Positions 1-7,664 are shown, counted from the stretch's first letter. The stretch is DNA of 36,150 nt from Phycisphaerae bacterium (GCA_018055905.1 JAGPGT010000009.1:1-36150), one strand, 5' to 3'. The notes: generated by a model not told the origin, from the letters alone. Numbers and translations are program-made.

Positions 1-105
1 CTGACCTTTGGTTTGGATATGCCCAAGGCGCTGCGCGCGGTAGTCTTCGCAGGTCCCATGGCCATCAGCTTTCCAGTGCTCGCCTGGGTTTTCCTCGTCT
101 ATTAG
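1..105 (+). CDS. C-terminal end of a membrane protein (partial)
   Basis: Frame 1 is open from the window edge to a TAG at 103-105 and encodes the last 34 residues of a protein that starts outside the window. The fragment is strongly hydrophobic, ending in a segment like AISFPVLAWVFLVY, which suits a last transmembrane helix close to the C-terminus. No family can be assigned from so little. The next gene on the same strand follows at once, so the two may be co-transcribed. Confidence 0.5.
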   Translation: MTFGLDMPKALRAVVFAGPMAISFPVLAWVFLVY

Positions 106-130
106 GCCGGCAGACTCCCAGGAAGAGAGA

Positions 131-469
131 GAGACTACGAGATATTACTGTCCAGGATGTTGGAGAGACTTCGCGGAGGACTTGACGCAGTGTCCTGAAT
201 GCGGATTGGATATCCGGTGCTTCTACAATTCCAAGGATTATTTCGAGAAACTGATTCTTGCCCTTAACCATCCTCAGCGACAGACGCCGCTGCGAGCTGC
301 ATGGATTCTGGGGCAACGGCGGGAACTACGGGCGGTCAGCGCTCTGATCGGACTGATCCGAAACACCGACGATGTCTACATCGCCGTTGCGGCGGTCGAA
401 GCCCTGGGCAAGATCGGCACGCCGGCGGCTCTGGTATTCGTGGAGACATTGACCGACGCAGAAATCTGA
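131..469 (+). CDS. small zinc-ribbon plus HEAT-repeat protein, start uncertain
   Basis: The reading frame ending at 469 carries a CPGC (codons at 149-160) and a CPEC (191-202) pair, a four-cysteine zinc ribbon. It is followed by about 70 residues with HEAT/PBS-lyase-like helices (RAAWILGQRRELRAVSALI and AAVEALGKIGTPAAL). The frame is open back to a TAG at 41-43, but no ATG, GTG or TTG lies upstream of the ribbon. The first usable start, TTG at 182, would cut off the first cysteine pair. A purine-rich GGAAGAGAGAG at 121-131 looks like a ribosome binding site, and 131-133 (GAG) sits where a start would be expected. The 5' end given here is therefore the likely coding extent, not a proven start. 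Such proteins are usually protein-protein interaction modules; the function is unknown. Confidence 0.55.
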   Translation, partial: ETTRYYCPGCWRDFAEDLTQCPECGLDIRCFYNSKDYFEKLILALNHPQRQTPLRAAWILGQRRELRAVSALIGLIRNTDDVYIAVAAVEALGKIGTPAALVFVETLTDAEI

Positions 470-525
470 TATGGTAAAACGATTTGCTACCGCTTGCCAT
501 TTGAATCCGCTCCTTCCAGACACGT

Positions 526-1458
526 TTAGAACCGCCGGAAATCGTTCACAAACCATCGATAGACCGAGCCAATCTGCTCCGCGTCCACCTTGCCGTCCCA
601 CGCGGCGACCGCATATCGCAACGACAAGGGTTTGTCGGCGGGCACAACCAACGGCTCTGCATGGAGATTCAGTGTCGCAGAGATGTAGGCGAAGGGGGTG
701 GCCATCGTGAACCAAGTGGTTGGGCGGAAGTTGTCGGGGTGACCGAACATGGCCACCGTCACGGGCTTGCCGTCGACCGCCGCGGTGTAGGCGCACCAGT
801 TCGATTGAACAAGCCGCTCTTCGCCCCGGAAGATCGTTCCTTCCTTACCATCGGCGTTGAAGAAGTCGCTTCCATCCATCGATCGCACGAATCTCAAACC
901 CAGCCCGAAGTAGTGCGAACCGGACAGAGTCACTTGTTGGATGCCCTTGGGAGGCTCGAAATCACTTTGCCACACCAACACGGTGGCGTTCACTTCAGGC
1001 ACCCGGCATACGGTGACACTGCGGCTCTCCAGCAGAGAGGGAGGCCGGTCCTGGGAGGCGATCCAACGAATCCTCTCTGTGAATCCCGCACGGGCCGCAC
1101 CCTTCCGCGAGTCAACCCGCGTACTGTCAAATCCCTCGTGCTGCTGGTGTCCTGCCGTCGGCGTTTCTTCCCAGAAGTTCACCCCATCGACCGCGACCGC
1201 AAACATGAGGGCATGGTGGTGCAGATGGTCCCAAGGCGCATCCAGCAGGAAGTTCACGCCACCAGGAGTATAGAGCTCCTTGAGGTACGGCTTGAATGGC
1301 ACGCTGTTGTAGCGGTACTGAAGAACCAGCGATTCGCCCGCTCGGATAAACACGCTGTTGGCATCCGTCGTGAGTTGAAAAGACTGCTGTGCCTGCGCAG
1401 GCGGCAAACCGGCAAGTACGACGACCAGCGCGACAAACAGCAAGTTCAATCGAATCAT
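526..1458 (-). CDS. secreted DUF6807 (PmoA-like) family protein
   Basis: 310 residues. The ATG at 1456-1458 is chosen because GGTGG lies 7 bases upstream; another ATG at 1474-1476 overlaps the previous stop but has no visible binding site. The N-terminus (MIRLNLLFVALVVVLAGLP..AQA) is a clear Sec signal peptide. The mature part shows DUF6807 features: HLHHHALMFAV near the middle, GLGLRFVRSMDGSDFF, and a late FGHPDNFRPTTWFT segment. Members are often labelled 'methane oxygenase PmoA', a misleading name; they occur mainly in Planctomycetota and Bacteroidota, usually beside sugar-catabolism genes. The gene directly follows the TIM-barrel isomerase-like gene and is probably translated from the same mRNA. 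A role in processing a sugar or glycoside outside the cytoplasm is inferred; the exact reaction is unknown. Confidence 0.8.
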   Translation of the reverse strand: MIRLNLLFVALVVVLAGLPPAQAQQSFQLTTDANSVFIRAGESLVLQYRYNSVPFKPYLKELYTPGGVNFLLDAPWDHLHHHALMFAVAVDGVNFWEETPTAGHQQHEGFDSTRVDSRKGAARAGFTERIRWIASQDRPPSLLESRSVTVCRVPEVNATVLVWQSDFEPPKGIQQVTLSGSHYFGLGLRFVRSMDGSDFFNADGKEGTIFRGEERLVQSNWCAYTAAVDGKPVTVAMFGHPDNFRPTTWFTMATPFAYISATLNLHAEPLVVPADKPLSLRYAVAAWDGKVDAEQIGSVYRWFVNDFRRF

Positions 1459-1475
1459 GGACGGTCCACCTTTCA

Positions 1476-2300
1476 TCAAACAAACTGCTTGAGATGCTGG
1501 ATGCTTCGCTCGGCCTGCTCGATCGTGCCGCACTCGACGCTGAAGACGATGTCGCGAGAGATCGTCTGGCAGACCTCGACGACCTTCTTCCAGTCGATGA
1601 CGCCGTCGCCGCAAGCGCAGCCGACCGGGGTACCGGTGACCTTGCCTCGCTCGGCGGTCGATTGCTGGATCGAGATGTCCTTGGCGTGCAGATGGACGAG
1701 GCGGGTCTTGACGTGTTTGAGCCACTTGATCGGGTCCTGCCCACCAAGATAACTGTTGCCCGTGTCGAAGTTGATGCCGATGGCCTTGGATTTCACGAGC
1801 TTCTGGATACGGTCCAGGCCCTCCGGCGTCTTGCTGTACTGCTGATGTGGTTCGATGCCGATCAGGATGCCGCGCGGCTCGGCCACAAGCGAAGCCTCCT
1901 TCAGCGTGTAGCGAATCAGCGTGAAGTCTTCGTCTTCGGTCGTCCAGGCGGACTTGGGGCCTTCGTCCGTGTTGACCACCGGCGCGCCGCACTCGGCGGC
2001 GAAGCGAATCGCCTGCTTGAGGTACTCCGTGCCGATCTCCGGCTTGCACAGGGGCGTGTGGGCCGAGAGGCCGGAGAGCTTGATACCGGCCTTCTCGCAG
2101 GCCCGCTTCACTCGATACGGGTCGTCCAGCATTGAAACGCTGTGAAAGTACCCCGCCTCGCTGAGCAGCTCGCGGCCCCAGTGCACCATCGGCTCGACGT
2201 ACTCGTAGCCCAGTTGGGCCGCCTTCTCGACGCCCCACTCGAAAGATTTGTCCGCGTGCCGGACAAATTCCATGTTCACTCCGATCCCGATCTTGCCCAT
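1476..2300 (-). CDS. sugar phosphate isomerase/epimerase-like TIM barrel protein
   Basis: 274 residues, of the xylose-isomerase-like TIM-barrel superfamily (COG1082, AP endonuclease 2 fold). The ATG at 2298-2300 has AAAGGAG 8 bases upstream; the GTG a few codons earlier overlaps that site and is rejected. The usual metal-ligand set can be read in order on successive strands: Glu in GIEPH, Asp in INFDTGN, His in LVHLHAKD and Glu in FSVECG. No signal peptide, so cytoplasmic. The next gene encodes a secreted DUF6807 protein only 18 bases downstream, a pairing typical of planctomycete sugar or keto-sugar catabolism. The family includes isomerases, epimerases and keto-sugar lyases/hydratases; the substrate cannot be read from the sequence. 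Confidence 0.85.
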   Translation of the reverse strand: MGKIGIGVNMEFVRHADKSFEWGVEKAAQLGYEYVEPMVHWGRELLSEAGYFHSVSMLDDPYRVKRACEKAGIKLSGLSAHTPLCKPEIGTEYLKQAIRFAAECGAPVVNTDEGPKSAWTTEDEDFTLIRYTLKEASLVAEPRGILIGIEPHQQYSKTPEGLDRIQKLVKSKAIGINFDTGNSYLGGQDPIKWLKHVKTRLVHLHAKDISIQQSTAERGKVTGTPVGCACGDGVIDWKKVVEVCQTISRDIVFSVECGTIEQAERSIQHLKQFV

Positions 2301-2327
2301 TTTCGTCACTCCTTTACAGAACGACCC

Positions 2328-3635
2328 CTATCCCACCGGCCACCAGCGGATAGCCAGAAACGCCAGCGATAAGCCGGCGATCAACCACATCGCTCCACGA
2401 ATCTCCCTGAATCGGCCCCGAACGACCTTCAAAACGACGAACGATACGAATCCCAGCGCCAGACCCAGGCTGATCTGATAGCTCGCCGCGATCATCACCA
2501 CGATAATCAACGAGGGAATCAGCTCATCGGCCTTGCGGAGATTGATCTTTCGGGCCTCCTTCATCATGAAGTACCCCACTACGATCAAGGCCGGCGCGGT
2601 TGCATAGCCAGGCACGATTGCAATCACCGGGACGAAGAACATCGCCAGGAGAAAGAGTACCCCGGTCACCACGGCGGTAAAGCCCGTCCGACCGCCCTGC
2701 TCGATGCCGGCGGCGGACTCGACGTAGGACGTAGTCGTCGAAGTCCCCAACAAAGCTCCGATCATCGTCGCGACCGCATCGATGCCGAGCAGGCGATCCA
2801 GGCCGCGGATCTGGCCTCGCTCGTCACGCATGCCTGCCTTCTCGCAACAGGCGACCAGCGTGCCGATGCTGTCAAACAGGTCGATGAACATCAGGGTGAA
2901 GATGCTGCCCCAGAGGCTGATCTTCATTGCGCCGACGATATCCAGGTGCAAGGCGACCTTGTACACGGGCCAGTCGAGCGACACCCAACCAGCGGGCTTA
3001 TTCACATAGCCAAGCAACCCCGCCGTGATGGTCGCTACGAAGATGCCGATCAGCAGAGAGCCTTTGACCCGAAGCGCACTGAGCGCGATCATCACCGCCA
3101 ATCCGAGCAGGCCGATCCAGACCGTCGCTTGCCTTACGTCGCCAAATGCGAACAACGTCTTTTCATCCCGCAGGATCAAGCCCAGATTGCCCAGGCCGAT
3201 GAAGGCGATGAATAGGCCGATGCCCACAGCGATGGCTGCGATCAGACCCTGGGGAATCGCTTCGACGAGCTTCTTTCGCAGACCGATCAACGTCAAGATT
3301 AGAAACACCAGGCCCGAAATGAAGACCGCCCCCAGGGCAGTCTGCCAACTGACCTGCTCCCGCGCCACGAGCGTGTAAGCGAAAAAGCTGTTGAGCCCCA
3401 TGCCGGGGGCCATAGCGATGGGAGCCTTGCCGAAGAGCCCGGCGGCGATTGTCGCAATGGCGCTCACGAGACACGTCACGGCGATCTGGGCGTTCTTGTC
3501 CATGCCGGCGTCGCCCAGAATGTTCGGGTTCACGAAAATGATATAGGCCATGGTCAGGAAGGTCGTGACTCCGGCCACCGTCTCGGTCCGCAGATTTGTG
3601 CGATGCTTCTCGAATTTGAAGCGGTCTTTCAGCAT
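2328..3635 (-). CDS. NCS2-type purine permease, AzgA/PbuG family
   Basis: 435 residues with many hydrophobic helices, matching the length of AzgA/PbuG (COG2252) adenine/guanine/hypoxanthine:cation symporters. Diagnostic motifs are VAGVTTFLTMAYIIFVNP at the N-terminus and MAPGMGLNSFFAYTLV about 80 residues in. Later segments IDLFDSIGTLVACCEKAG and GTSTTTSYVESAAGIEQGGRTG match the conserved substrate-binding repeats. The ATG at 3633-3635 has GAGG about 7 bases upstream, overlapping the stop of the preceding nucleosidase gene. That gene would release adenine, so adenine or another 6-oxo/6-amino purine is the likely substrate. It sits in the inner membrane. Which purine it carries cannot be decided here. 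Confidence 0.9.
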   Translation of the reverse strand: MLKDRFKFEKHRTNLRTETVAGVTTFLTMAYIIFVNPNILGDAGMDKNAQIAVTCLVSAIATIAAGLFGKAPIAMAPGMGLNSFFAYTLVAREQVSWQTALGAVFISGLVFLILTLIGLRKKLVEAIPQGLIAAIAVGIGLFIAFIGLGNLGLILRDEKTLFAFGDVRQATVWIGLLGLAVMIALSALRVKGSLLIGIFVATITAGLLGYVNKPAGWVSLDWPVYKVALHLDIVGAMKISLWGSIFTLMFIDLFDSIGTLVACCEKAGMRDERGQIRGLDRLLGIDAVATMIGALLGTSTTTSYVESAAGIEQGGRTGFTAVVTGVLFLLAMFFVPVIAIVPGYATAPALIVVGYFMMKEARKINLRKADELIPSLIIVVMIAASYQISLGLALGFVSFVVLKVVRGRFREIRGAMWLIAGLSLAFLAIRWWPVG

Positions 3636-3644
3636 TCCGCGTCC

Positions 3645-4487
3645 TCATTTCCCCAGATTTTCGAGAACCTCGACGACCAGTCGCACCGCGTTCTTGGCCG
3701 CCAGGGCATAGAATTTCTGCTTGTCCACAACCGCGCTGTGGTCGGCCTTGTCGGCGATGCTGCGAAGGACCAGGCACCCGATGCCGCGTTGGTGACAGAT
3801 CTGCGCGACGGCCGCCCCTTCCATATCCACCACATCGGCACCAAACATCTCCGCCAGTTTGCGACTCTGGGTTTGGGACGCCACGAAGGTGTCGCCTGTG
3901 ACGAGCGTCCCGACGACAACCCGTGGGGGGCGTTGGCCGTTGAAATGGTCGATCGGGTCGAAGGTCGTTGTGCCCGCCGCGTGTCGGGCGGCGGCCAACA
4001 GGTCGGGGTCGGCGGGGAAAAACGTGGGGTTCGTCTCCTCCGTCAGGCGATTTCTCACACCACCCGGCTCCAGTCCCACCGGTCCGATGTAGCCCATGTC
4101 GTGATGAGCGGTCCGTCTGGCGACGACGATGTCCCCCGGCTCCAGATTGGGATCGATGGCCCCCGCGATTCCCGTGAGCACCACCCGCGTCGGTTGGAAA
4201 TGCTCGATCAGGAGGGTGGCCACCATGGCCGCATTGACTTTTCCGACACCCGTCCAGGCGACGACGACAGACCGGCCCGCGATCCGGCCGGACGTGAATT
4301 GGATGCCTTCGAACTCCAGCGACACGGCCTCCGCCAGTCTGGCCTCAAGTTCCGCGACGTCCTGCGACGAAGCGCCGAGGACCGCCACCGGTCGCGTGGA
4401 AACACCAGGCGCTCGAACCGAAGTGCAGGAAACCAGCGATAGGAGAGACGCGAGGCAGACCATCATTATCACAAGGCATCGGGCCAT
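3645..4487 (-). CDS. lipoprotein MTA/SAH nucleosidase-like protein
   Basis: 280 residues. The ATG at 4485-4487 has AGGAG 6 bases upstream; longer readings run into the tRNA gene. The start MARCLVIMMVCLASLLSLVSC is a lipoprotein signal peptide with an LVSC lipobox (Cys21). From residue 32 it is a PNP/UDP-phosphorylase-fold nucleosidase of the MTAN type: GVGKVNAA, GIAGA, GDIVV, VVDMEGAAVAQ (Glu223) and RSIADKAD (Asp246), equal to catalytic Glu174 and Asp197 of E. coli MTAN. The loop that holds Glu12 in E. coli reads GASSQDV, so Asp43 replaces that Glu. The family hydrolyses MTA, SAH and 5'-deoxyadenosine to adenine plus a ribose derivative, normally in the cytosol; export would be unusual. The purine permease follows 9 bases downstream. 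Confidence 0.8.
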   Translation of the reverse strand: MARCLVIMMVCLASLLSLVSCTSVRAPGVSTRPVAVLGASSQDVAELEARLAEAVSLEFEGIQFTSGRIAGRSVVVAWTGVGKVNAAMVATLLIEHFQPTRVVLTGIAGAIDPNLEPGDIVVARRTAHHDMGYIGPVGLEPGGVRNRLTEETNPTFFPADPDLLAAARHAAGTTTFDPIDHFNGQRPPRVVVGTLVTGDTFVASQTQSRKLAEMFGADVVDMEGAAVAQICHQRGIGCLVLRSIADKADHSAVVDKQKFYALAAKNAVRLVVEVLENLGK

Positions 4488-4524
4488 GACTTCTCCTGCA
4501 CCAGCCTGCAATCCATGGGCCAAA

Positions 4525-4608
4525 TGCGAGCGAGAGGAGTCGAACCTCCACGTCCTTACGGACACCAGGACCTAAACCTGGCGCGTATGCCAGTTCCGCC
4601 ACGCTCGC
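4525..4608 (-). tRNA. tRNA-Leu (anticodon UAG)
   Basis: An 84-base cloverleaf on the minus strand. The acceptor arm GCGAGCG (4608-4602) pairs with CGCTCGC (4532-4526), with A as discriminator. The anticodon stem CCAGG/CCTGG holds the loop TTTAGGT, giving anticodon TAG. The long variable arm GTCC..GGAC is typical of class II leucine tRNAs, and the T-arm GGAGG-TTCGACT-CCTCT is intact. The CCA end is not encoded. The lipoprotein nucleosidase gene starts 37 bases downstream with no visible terminator in between. Confidence 0.95.
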
Positions 4609-4633
4609 AGCGGGTTTTTCGGATCTCGGAGTC

Positions 4634-4662
4634 ATTATGCCCCGCCGGGCAGGTCATGGCAA
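4634..4662 (-). promoter_or_regulatory. sigma-70-type promoter of tRNA-Leu
   Basis: On the minus strand TTGCCA (4662-4657) and CATAAT (4639-4634) are separated by exactly 17 bases and lie about 25 bases upstream of the tRNA 5' end. This is a near-consensus housekeeping promoter and leaves a short leader before the mature tRNA. It may also drive the downstream nucleosidase/permease genes. Confidence 0.7.
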
Positions 4663-4808
4663 CCGAAATTCATCCTCGCGCGGCGTATCGGGAAAATTGG
4701 GACAGACCTCCCACCCATTAGGAGAATCCCCTCTACCGCACCTCCTGGCAACACGATGGACAGGGTGGTACCCTGCCGTCCGGAATAGCCGGGGAGGGGG
4801 TACACGGC

Positions 4809-5852
4809 CTACTCCGCATGACGAGCGGCAGACGAACCGGAAGGATGCATTTCCGACTCGCTTGCCAGCCGGCTTCGCAGCATCCGTTGAACTTCCTTGA
4901 TGTCGCCACGGACCTCGTCCACAGACCGCCCCTGAATCATCGCGACCTCGTCAGGCTCCCACCCGTCGAGCACATGCAAAGTGAATGCCCTCCGCTGGGG
5001 GGAAGGGACATCGCTCAGTTGCGTCATAACCCATTTCATCTGATCGATGGCCGCCAACTGGATCCAGGGTTCGTCCGCTTCAGAGCTGGGCAACACATCT
5101 TCGAACGTCACCAGATGAGGAATTTCCCAAACGGGGGTGTCGTCGGCGAGAGGACTTTCCAAGTGTTGACGGACGGAGTCATACACTTCGGCCGGAGCGG
5201 CGAGGGGCAAAGCCTTTCCCGCCGTGGCGATTTGCTCATCAAGGGTTTCATGCAAGAGTTGAGTCAGCCAGACCTCCAAAGGCCGGCGGTCATCCCACCG
5301 GTCCAGACGGGACCACGCCCGCACGATGACTTCGTCGAGCAGATCGTCCACCACCACCTGTTCACGTCCGATCCGCCCCTGCAACTCGGCAATCATCAGC
5401 TCTTGGCGGGCATGATCCGAAAGCCTTTCCATCAAAGGGGTCAGAAGACGGAAAAATGCCTCTTTGTCCAGACTGCAGGGTTGCGGCCTCAGTTTCGACT
5501 CCACCGACCGGGACAACTCCTTACGGTACCACTTGCGGTCGTGCAGGTGCGCGCGACGGACTAGATCCTTGTGTCGTCGGATTCCTCCGACCAACTTGTC
5601 GACCGCCGCGTCGATCGCCTCCCGATCCGTCGGTGACGAAACCTCTGCGGCCAACGAACCGGTGGGCAAGAGCAGAACGACACGCACGTCATGCCGCTTG
5701 GGCTTGTGCGTCACGGTCAGACGCAATTCCCGTTGATCTTCCGGGAATCGCGTCAGAAGCCTCTTGATCCTCGGAACCTTCTGTTGCCAGTAAGACTTGA
5801 TGGCCTCCTTCTGCCAGTCCGGACAATCCTGAAACACGATGTGGTCCGACAT
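4809..5852 (-). CDS. HPF/RaiA-like domain fused to sigma-70-like regions
   Basis: 347 residues; ATG at 5850-5852 with GGGAG and AGGGA upstream. Residues 1-115 look like the ribosome hibernation factor HPF/RaiA fold: an alternating pattern of DWQKEAIKSYWQQKVPRIKR, RELRLTVTHKP, HDVRVVLLLPTG, and a helix REAIDAAVDKLVGGIRRHKD with the basic tail. Residues 130-210 resemble sigma region 2 (FFRLLTPLMERLSDHARQEL, DDLLDEVIVRAWSRLDRW). Residues 275-330 resemble region 4 with a helix-turn-helix (LSDVPSPQRRAFTLHVLDGW, EPDEVAMIQGRSVDEVRGDI). HPF proteins bind the 30S decoding centre in slow growth; sigma domains bind RNA polymerase and DNA. The region-2 core is divergent, so true sigma activity is unproven. 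It follows the two PAC2 genes by 60 bases, probably in the same transcript. Confidence 0.7.
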   Translation of the reverse strand: MSDHIVFQDCPDWQKEAIKSYWQQKVPRIKRLLTRFPEDQRELRLTVTHKPKRHDVRVVLLLPTGSLAAEVSSPTDREAIDAAVDKLVGGIRRHKDLVRRAHLHDRKWYRKELSRSVESKLRPQPCSLDKEAFFRLLTPLMERLSDHARQELMIAELQGRIGREQVVVDDLLDEVIVRAWSRLDRWDDRRPLEVWLTQLLHETLDEQIATAGKALPLAAPAEVYDSVRQHLESPLADDTPVWEIPHLVTFEDVLPSSEADEPWIQLAAIDQMKWVMTQLSDVPSPQRRAFTLHVLDGWEPDEVAMIQGRSVDEVRGDIKEVQRMLRSRLASESEMHPSGSSAARHAE

Positions 5853-5911
5853 TCCCTGTCACTCCCGATAAACTCAACCGGGTCGGCCCGCCCGGCCCCG
5901 ATCACAGCAGT

Positions 5912-6751
5912 CTATCCATGCCTGCGAAACGCCCCCCGGATGGCCTCGATCAGTTCGACTTGCTCGTGGCTCTCCAGGGACTCCCCCTGCTCAAGCCTCT
6001 GGATCCTGGCGTCGATCTCGATGTCCTCTTGCCGCAGGTTGGCGAGCATTTCCTCCTGTTCTTTTACACGTTGGTCCAACTCCTCAGTCTCATAATGCCA
6101 GCCGAGGATCCGACTTAACAACAACACAGCCGATCGGATCGCCTGGGCGTCCTGGCGATCGGAAAGGTAAAACGGCACCTCAAGCCAAAGCCCCGCCGCC
6201 TGGAGACCCCTGCGCCCGGCCAACCAGAGCAGATACGTGCTCATGTGCGGCGTCCCCTGCCAACGCAACCCGATGGGCAGGTGCCATTTGAGTTTGCGCT
6301 GGACCTCGACACTGTTGAAAACCCCGAATACCCTGCGGTCGAACGTGTGAGGGATCATCGACGCGATGCCGTTGACCGTGTACACAGACTCCACCTTGAA
6401 GCACTCCGCCAAGTCCAGCACCGCGCTGAGAAACTCATACCGTCGCGATTGGGGCTCGTCGGACCGCAACAGCAGCAGTTTACTGTGATCATCGTGGAAG
6501 AACCGGCTCTGCGGGAATGTCGCAATGTTGCTCTCGACGGTCACCCCGCCCACCGCGAAAAAATCCGTCGGTTCGATCTGGCAAAAACTGCGCCCGCCGG
6601 CGGCGTGGGCCAGGAAATCGGCCACACCCCGGCTCACATCCCCGACATCCTTCATCCAGCCCACAATCAACGAAGGTTTCTCCAGCCTTGGTTGCGACGT
6701 GAAGCGAAAGATTTCAGGTCTCCTTGTGGGAATCGTTTCTAAAGAGCTCAT
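5912..6751 (-). CDS. PAC2 family protein (second of a tandem pair)
   Basis: 279 residues. The ATG at 6749-6751 lies inside the end of the preceding PAC2 gene (38-base overlap) with TGGAG 7 bases upstream. The fold is the PAC2/COG2047 type: KPSLIVGWMKDVGDVSRGVADFL, an EPTDFF segment, SRFFHDDHSKLLLLRSDEPQ, VESVYTVNGIASMIPH, and LWLEVPFYLSDRQD. The C-terminal 65 residues (about 215-279) are a charged coiled coil. PAC2 proteins are homologues of eukaryotic proteasome assembly chaperones; bacterial members are mostly uncharacterised. It lacks the glycine-rich GAGVTTIHH loop of its neighbour, so the two probably form an unequal heteromer. No signal peptide; cytoplasmic. Confidence 0.8.
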   Translation of the reverse strand: MSSLETIPTRRPEIFRFTSQPRLEKPSLIVGWMKDVGDVSRGVADFLAHAAGGRSFCQIEPTDFFAVGGVTVESNIATFPQSRFFHDDHSKLLLLRSDEPQSRRYEFLSAVLDLAECFKVESVYTVNGIASMIPHTFDRRVFGVFNSVEVQRKLKWHLPIGLRWQGTPHMSTYLLWLAGRRGLQAAGLWLEVPFYLSDRQDAQAIRSAVLLLSRILGWHYETEELDQRVKEQEEMLANLRQEDIEIDARIQRLEQGESLESHEQVELIEAIRGAFRRHG

Positions 6752-7616
6752 CGATATGCTCCAGAATATCCTTCTGTTCCGCTTCGGTAATCGGACCCAA
6801 GTCTGACCGCCTGGGGCGCCGTAGGATCTTCATCTCCTCTCGAATCTGCTCGGGGAGTTCGTCCGCGGCCGCCAGTGCCTCGAGGACCTGGTCAATGTTC
6901 GCATTCACCTTCTCGGCGGTCTCCTGGAGCTCTCGCAGATCCATCGGCACCTGGAGGATCTCGCCGAGGACTTCCAATATGGAAATCGACGCCTTCGGAT
7001 AGGGCCATGGGGCCCCCTGCAGATAGTAAGGGACCTCCCCCATCAGACAAATCGCCTCCACCTCCCTGCTCTTGGCCACTCCCAACAATAGGCCGTTGAG
7101 ACCGGTGATGGCTCCTTCGCCTTGCCGGTCCCCAATCTCCGACATCAGGATGGTGTTGGAGTATTCACGAATCTCGCAAATCAGATTCGGCTGGTTCGGT
7201 ACCGCCCACACTTTCGGCTTGTTCGTATGGTGAATCGTCGTTACCCCCGCGCCCGCCGTGTAGATCCTGCGGCAACCCAGCATATCCGCGACATCCAGAA
7301 CCATTTCAGCCATCTCGTAAGTCTTGTTGGGATCCGAGGGCTGCTGCTCACCTACGAGAAAGACAAAATCTCGTTGCGGTCCGTGAAAGGCATAGAATCG
7401 GGTCGCAGGAAAGCGCATTTCTTCAATCAACCCGTTGACGATCAAGGCTCGGGAAGGCTCAAAAAAGCCCTCCGGCTCGATCTCCCCAAAGGGTTCGGCC
7501 TCCGTCAGTCGTCGCATTGTGTTGACGGCGACCAGTCCGACTCTACCGATCCCGGACCAGCCGCAGATCATGACAGGTTGCTTGAGATCGGGTTGACAAT
7601 ACAGTCGCACGCCCAT
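6714..7616 (-). CDS. PAC2 family protein (first of a tandem pair)
   Basis: 300 residues, ATG at 7614-7616 with AAGGAG 6 bases upstream. Typical PAC2 (proteasome assembly chaperone 2-like, COG2047) features: MICGWSGIGRVGLVAVNTM near the N-terminus, EIEPEGFFEP, FVFLVGEQQPSD, MLGCRRIYTAGAGVTTIHH, TGLNGLLLGVAKSREVEAICLMGEVPYYLQ. The C-terminal third (about 215-300) is a charged helical/coiled-coil tail. It overlaps the second PAC2 gene, showing translational coupling. No proteasome subunit, Pup ligase or Mpa gene lies in this window. The function in this organism is unknown; an adaptor or assembly role is inferred only from the family. Confidence 0.85.
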   Translation of the reverse strand: MGVRLYCQPDLKQPVMICGWSGIGRVGLVAVNTMRRLTEAEPFGEIEPEGFFEPSRALIVNGLIEEMRFPATRFYAFHGPQRDFVFLVGEQQPSDPNKTYEMAEMVLDVADMLGCRRIYTAGAGVTTIHHTNKPKVWAVPNQPNLICEIREYSNTILMSEIGDRQGEGAITGLNGLLLGVAKSREVEAICLMGEVPYYLQGAPWPYPKASISILEVLGEILQVPMDLRELQETAEKVNANIDQVLEALAAADELPEQIREEMKILRRPRRSDLGPITEAEQKDILEHIDELFRNDSHKET

Positions 7617-7637
7617 GACAACTCCTTCCCCATCCTT

Positions 7638-7664
7638 GAGGTCGCACTTTGCCCCTGCGACCTC
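7638..7664 (-). promoter_or_regulatory. perfect 9-bp inverted repeat in the PAC2 leader
   Basis: GAGGTCGCA (7638-7646) and TGCGACCTC (7656-7664) pair perfectly around a 9-base loop. The element sits 22 bases upstream of the first PAC2 start codon and just downstream of an AT-rich TATATATT that could be a -10 box. No T-run follows on the minus strand, so a simple terminator is unlikely; an operator or an RNA hairpin near the ribosome binding site are the options. Confidence 0.5.

Noticed and set aside
526-2238. 570-codon minus-strand frame through the isomerase gene
   Set aside because: The N-terminal two thirds are the wrong frame of the TIM-barrel gene; only the part from 1458 is a real protein (DUF6807).
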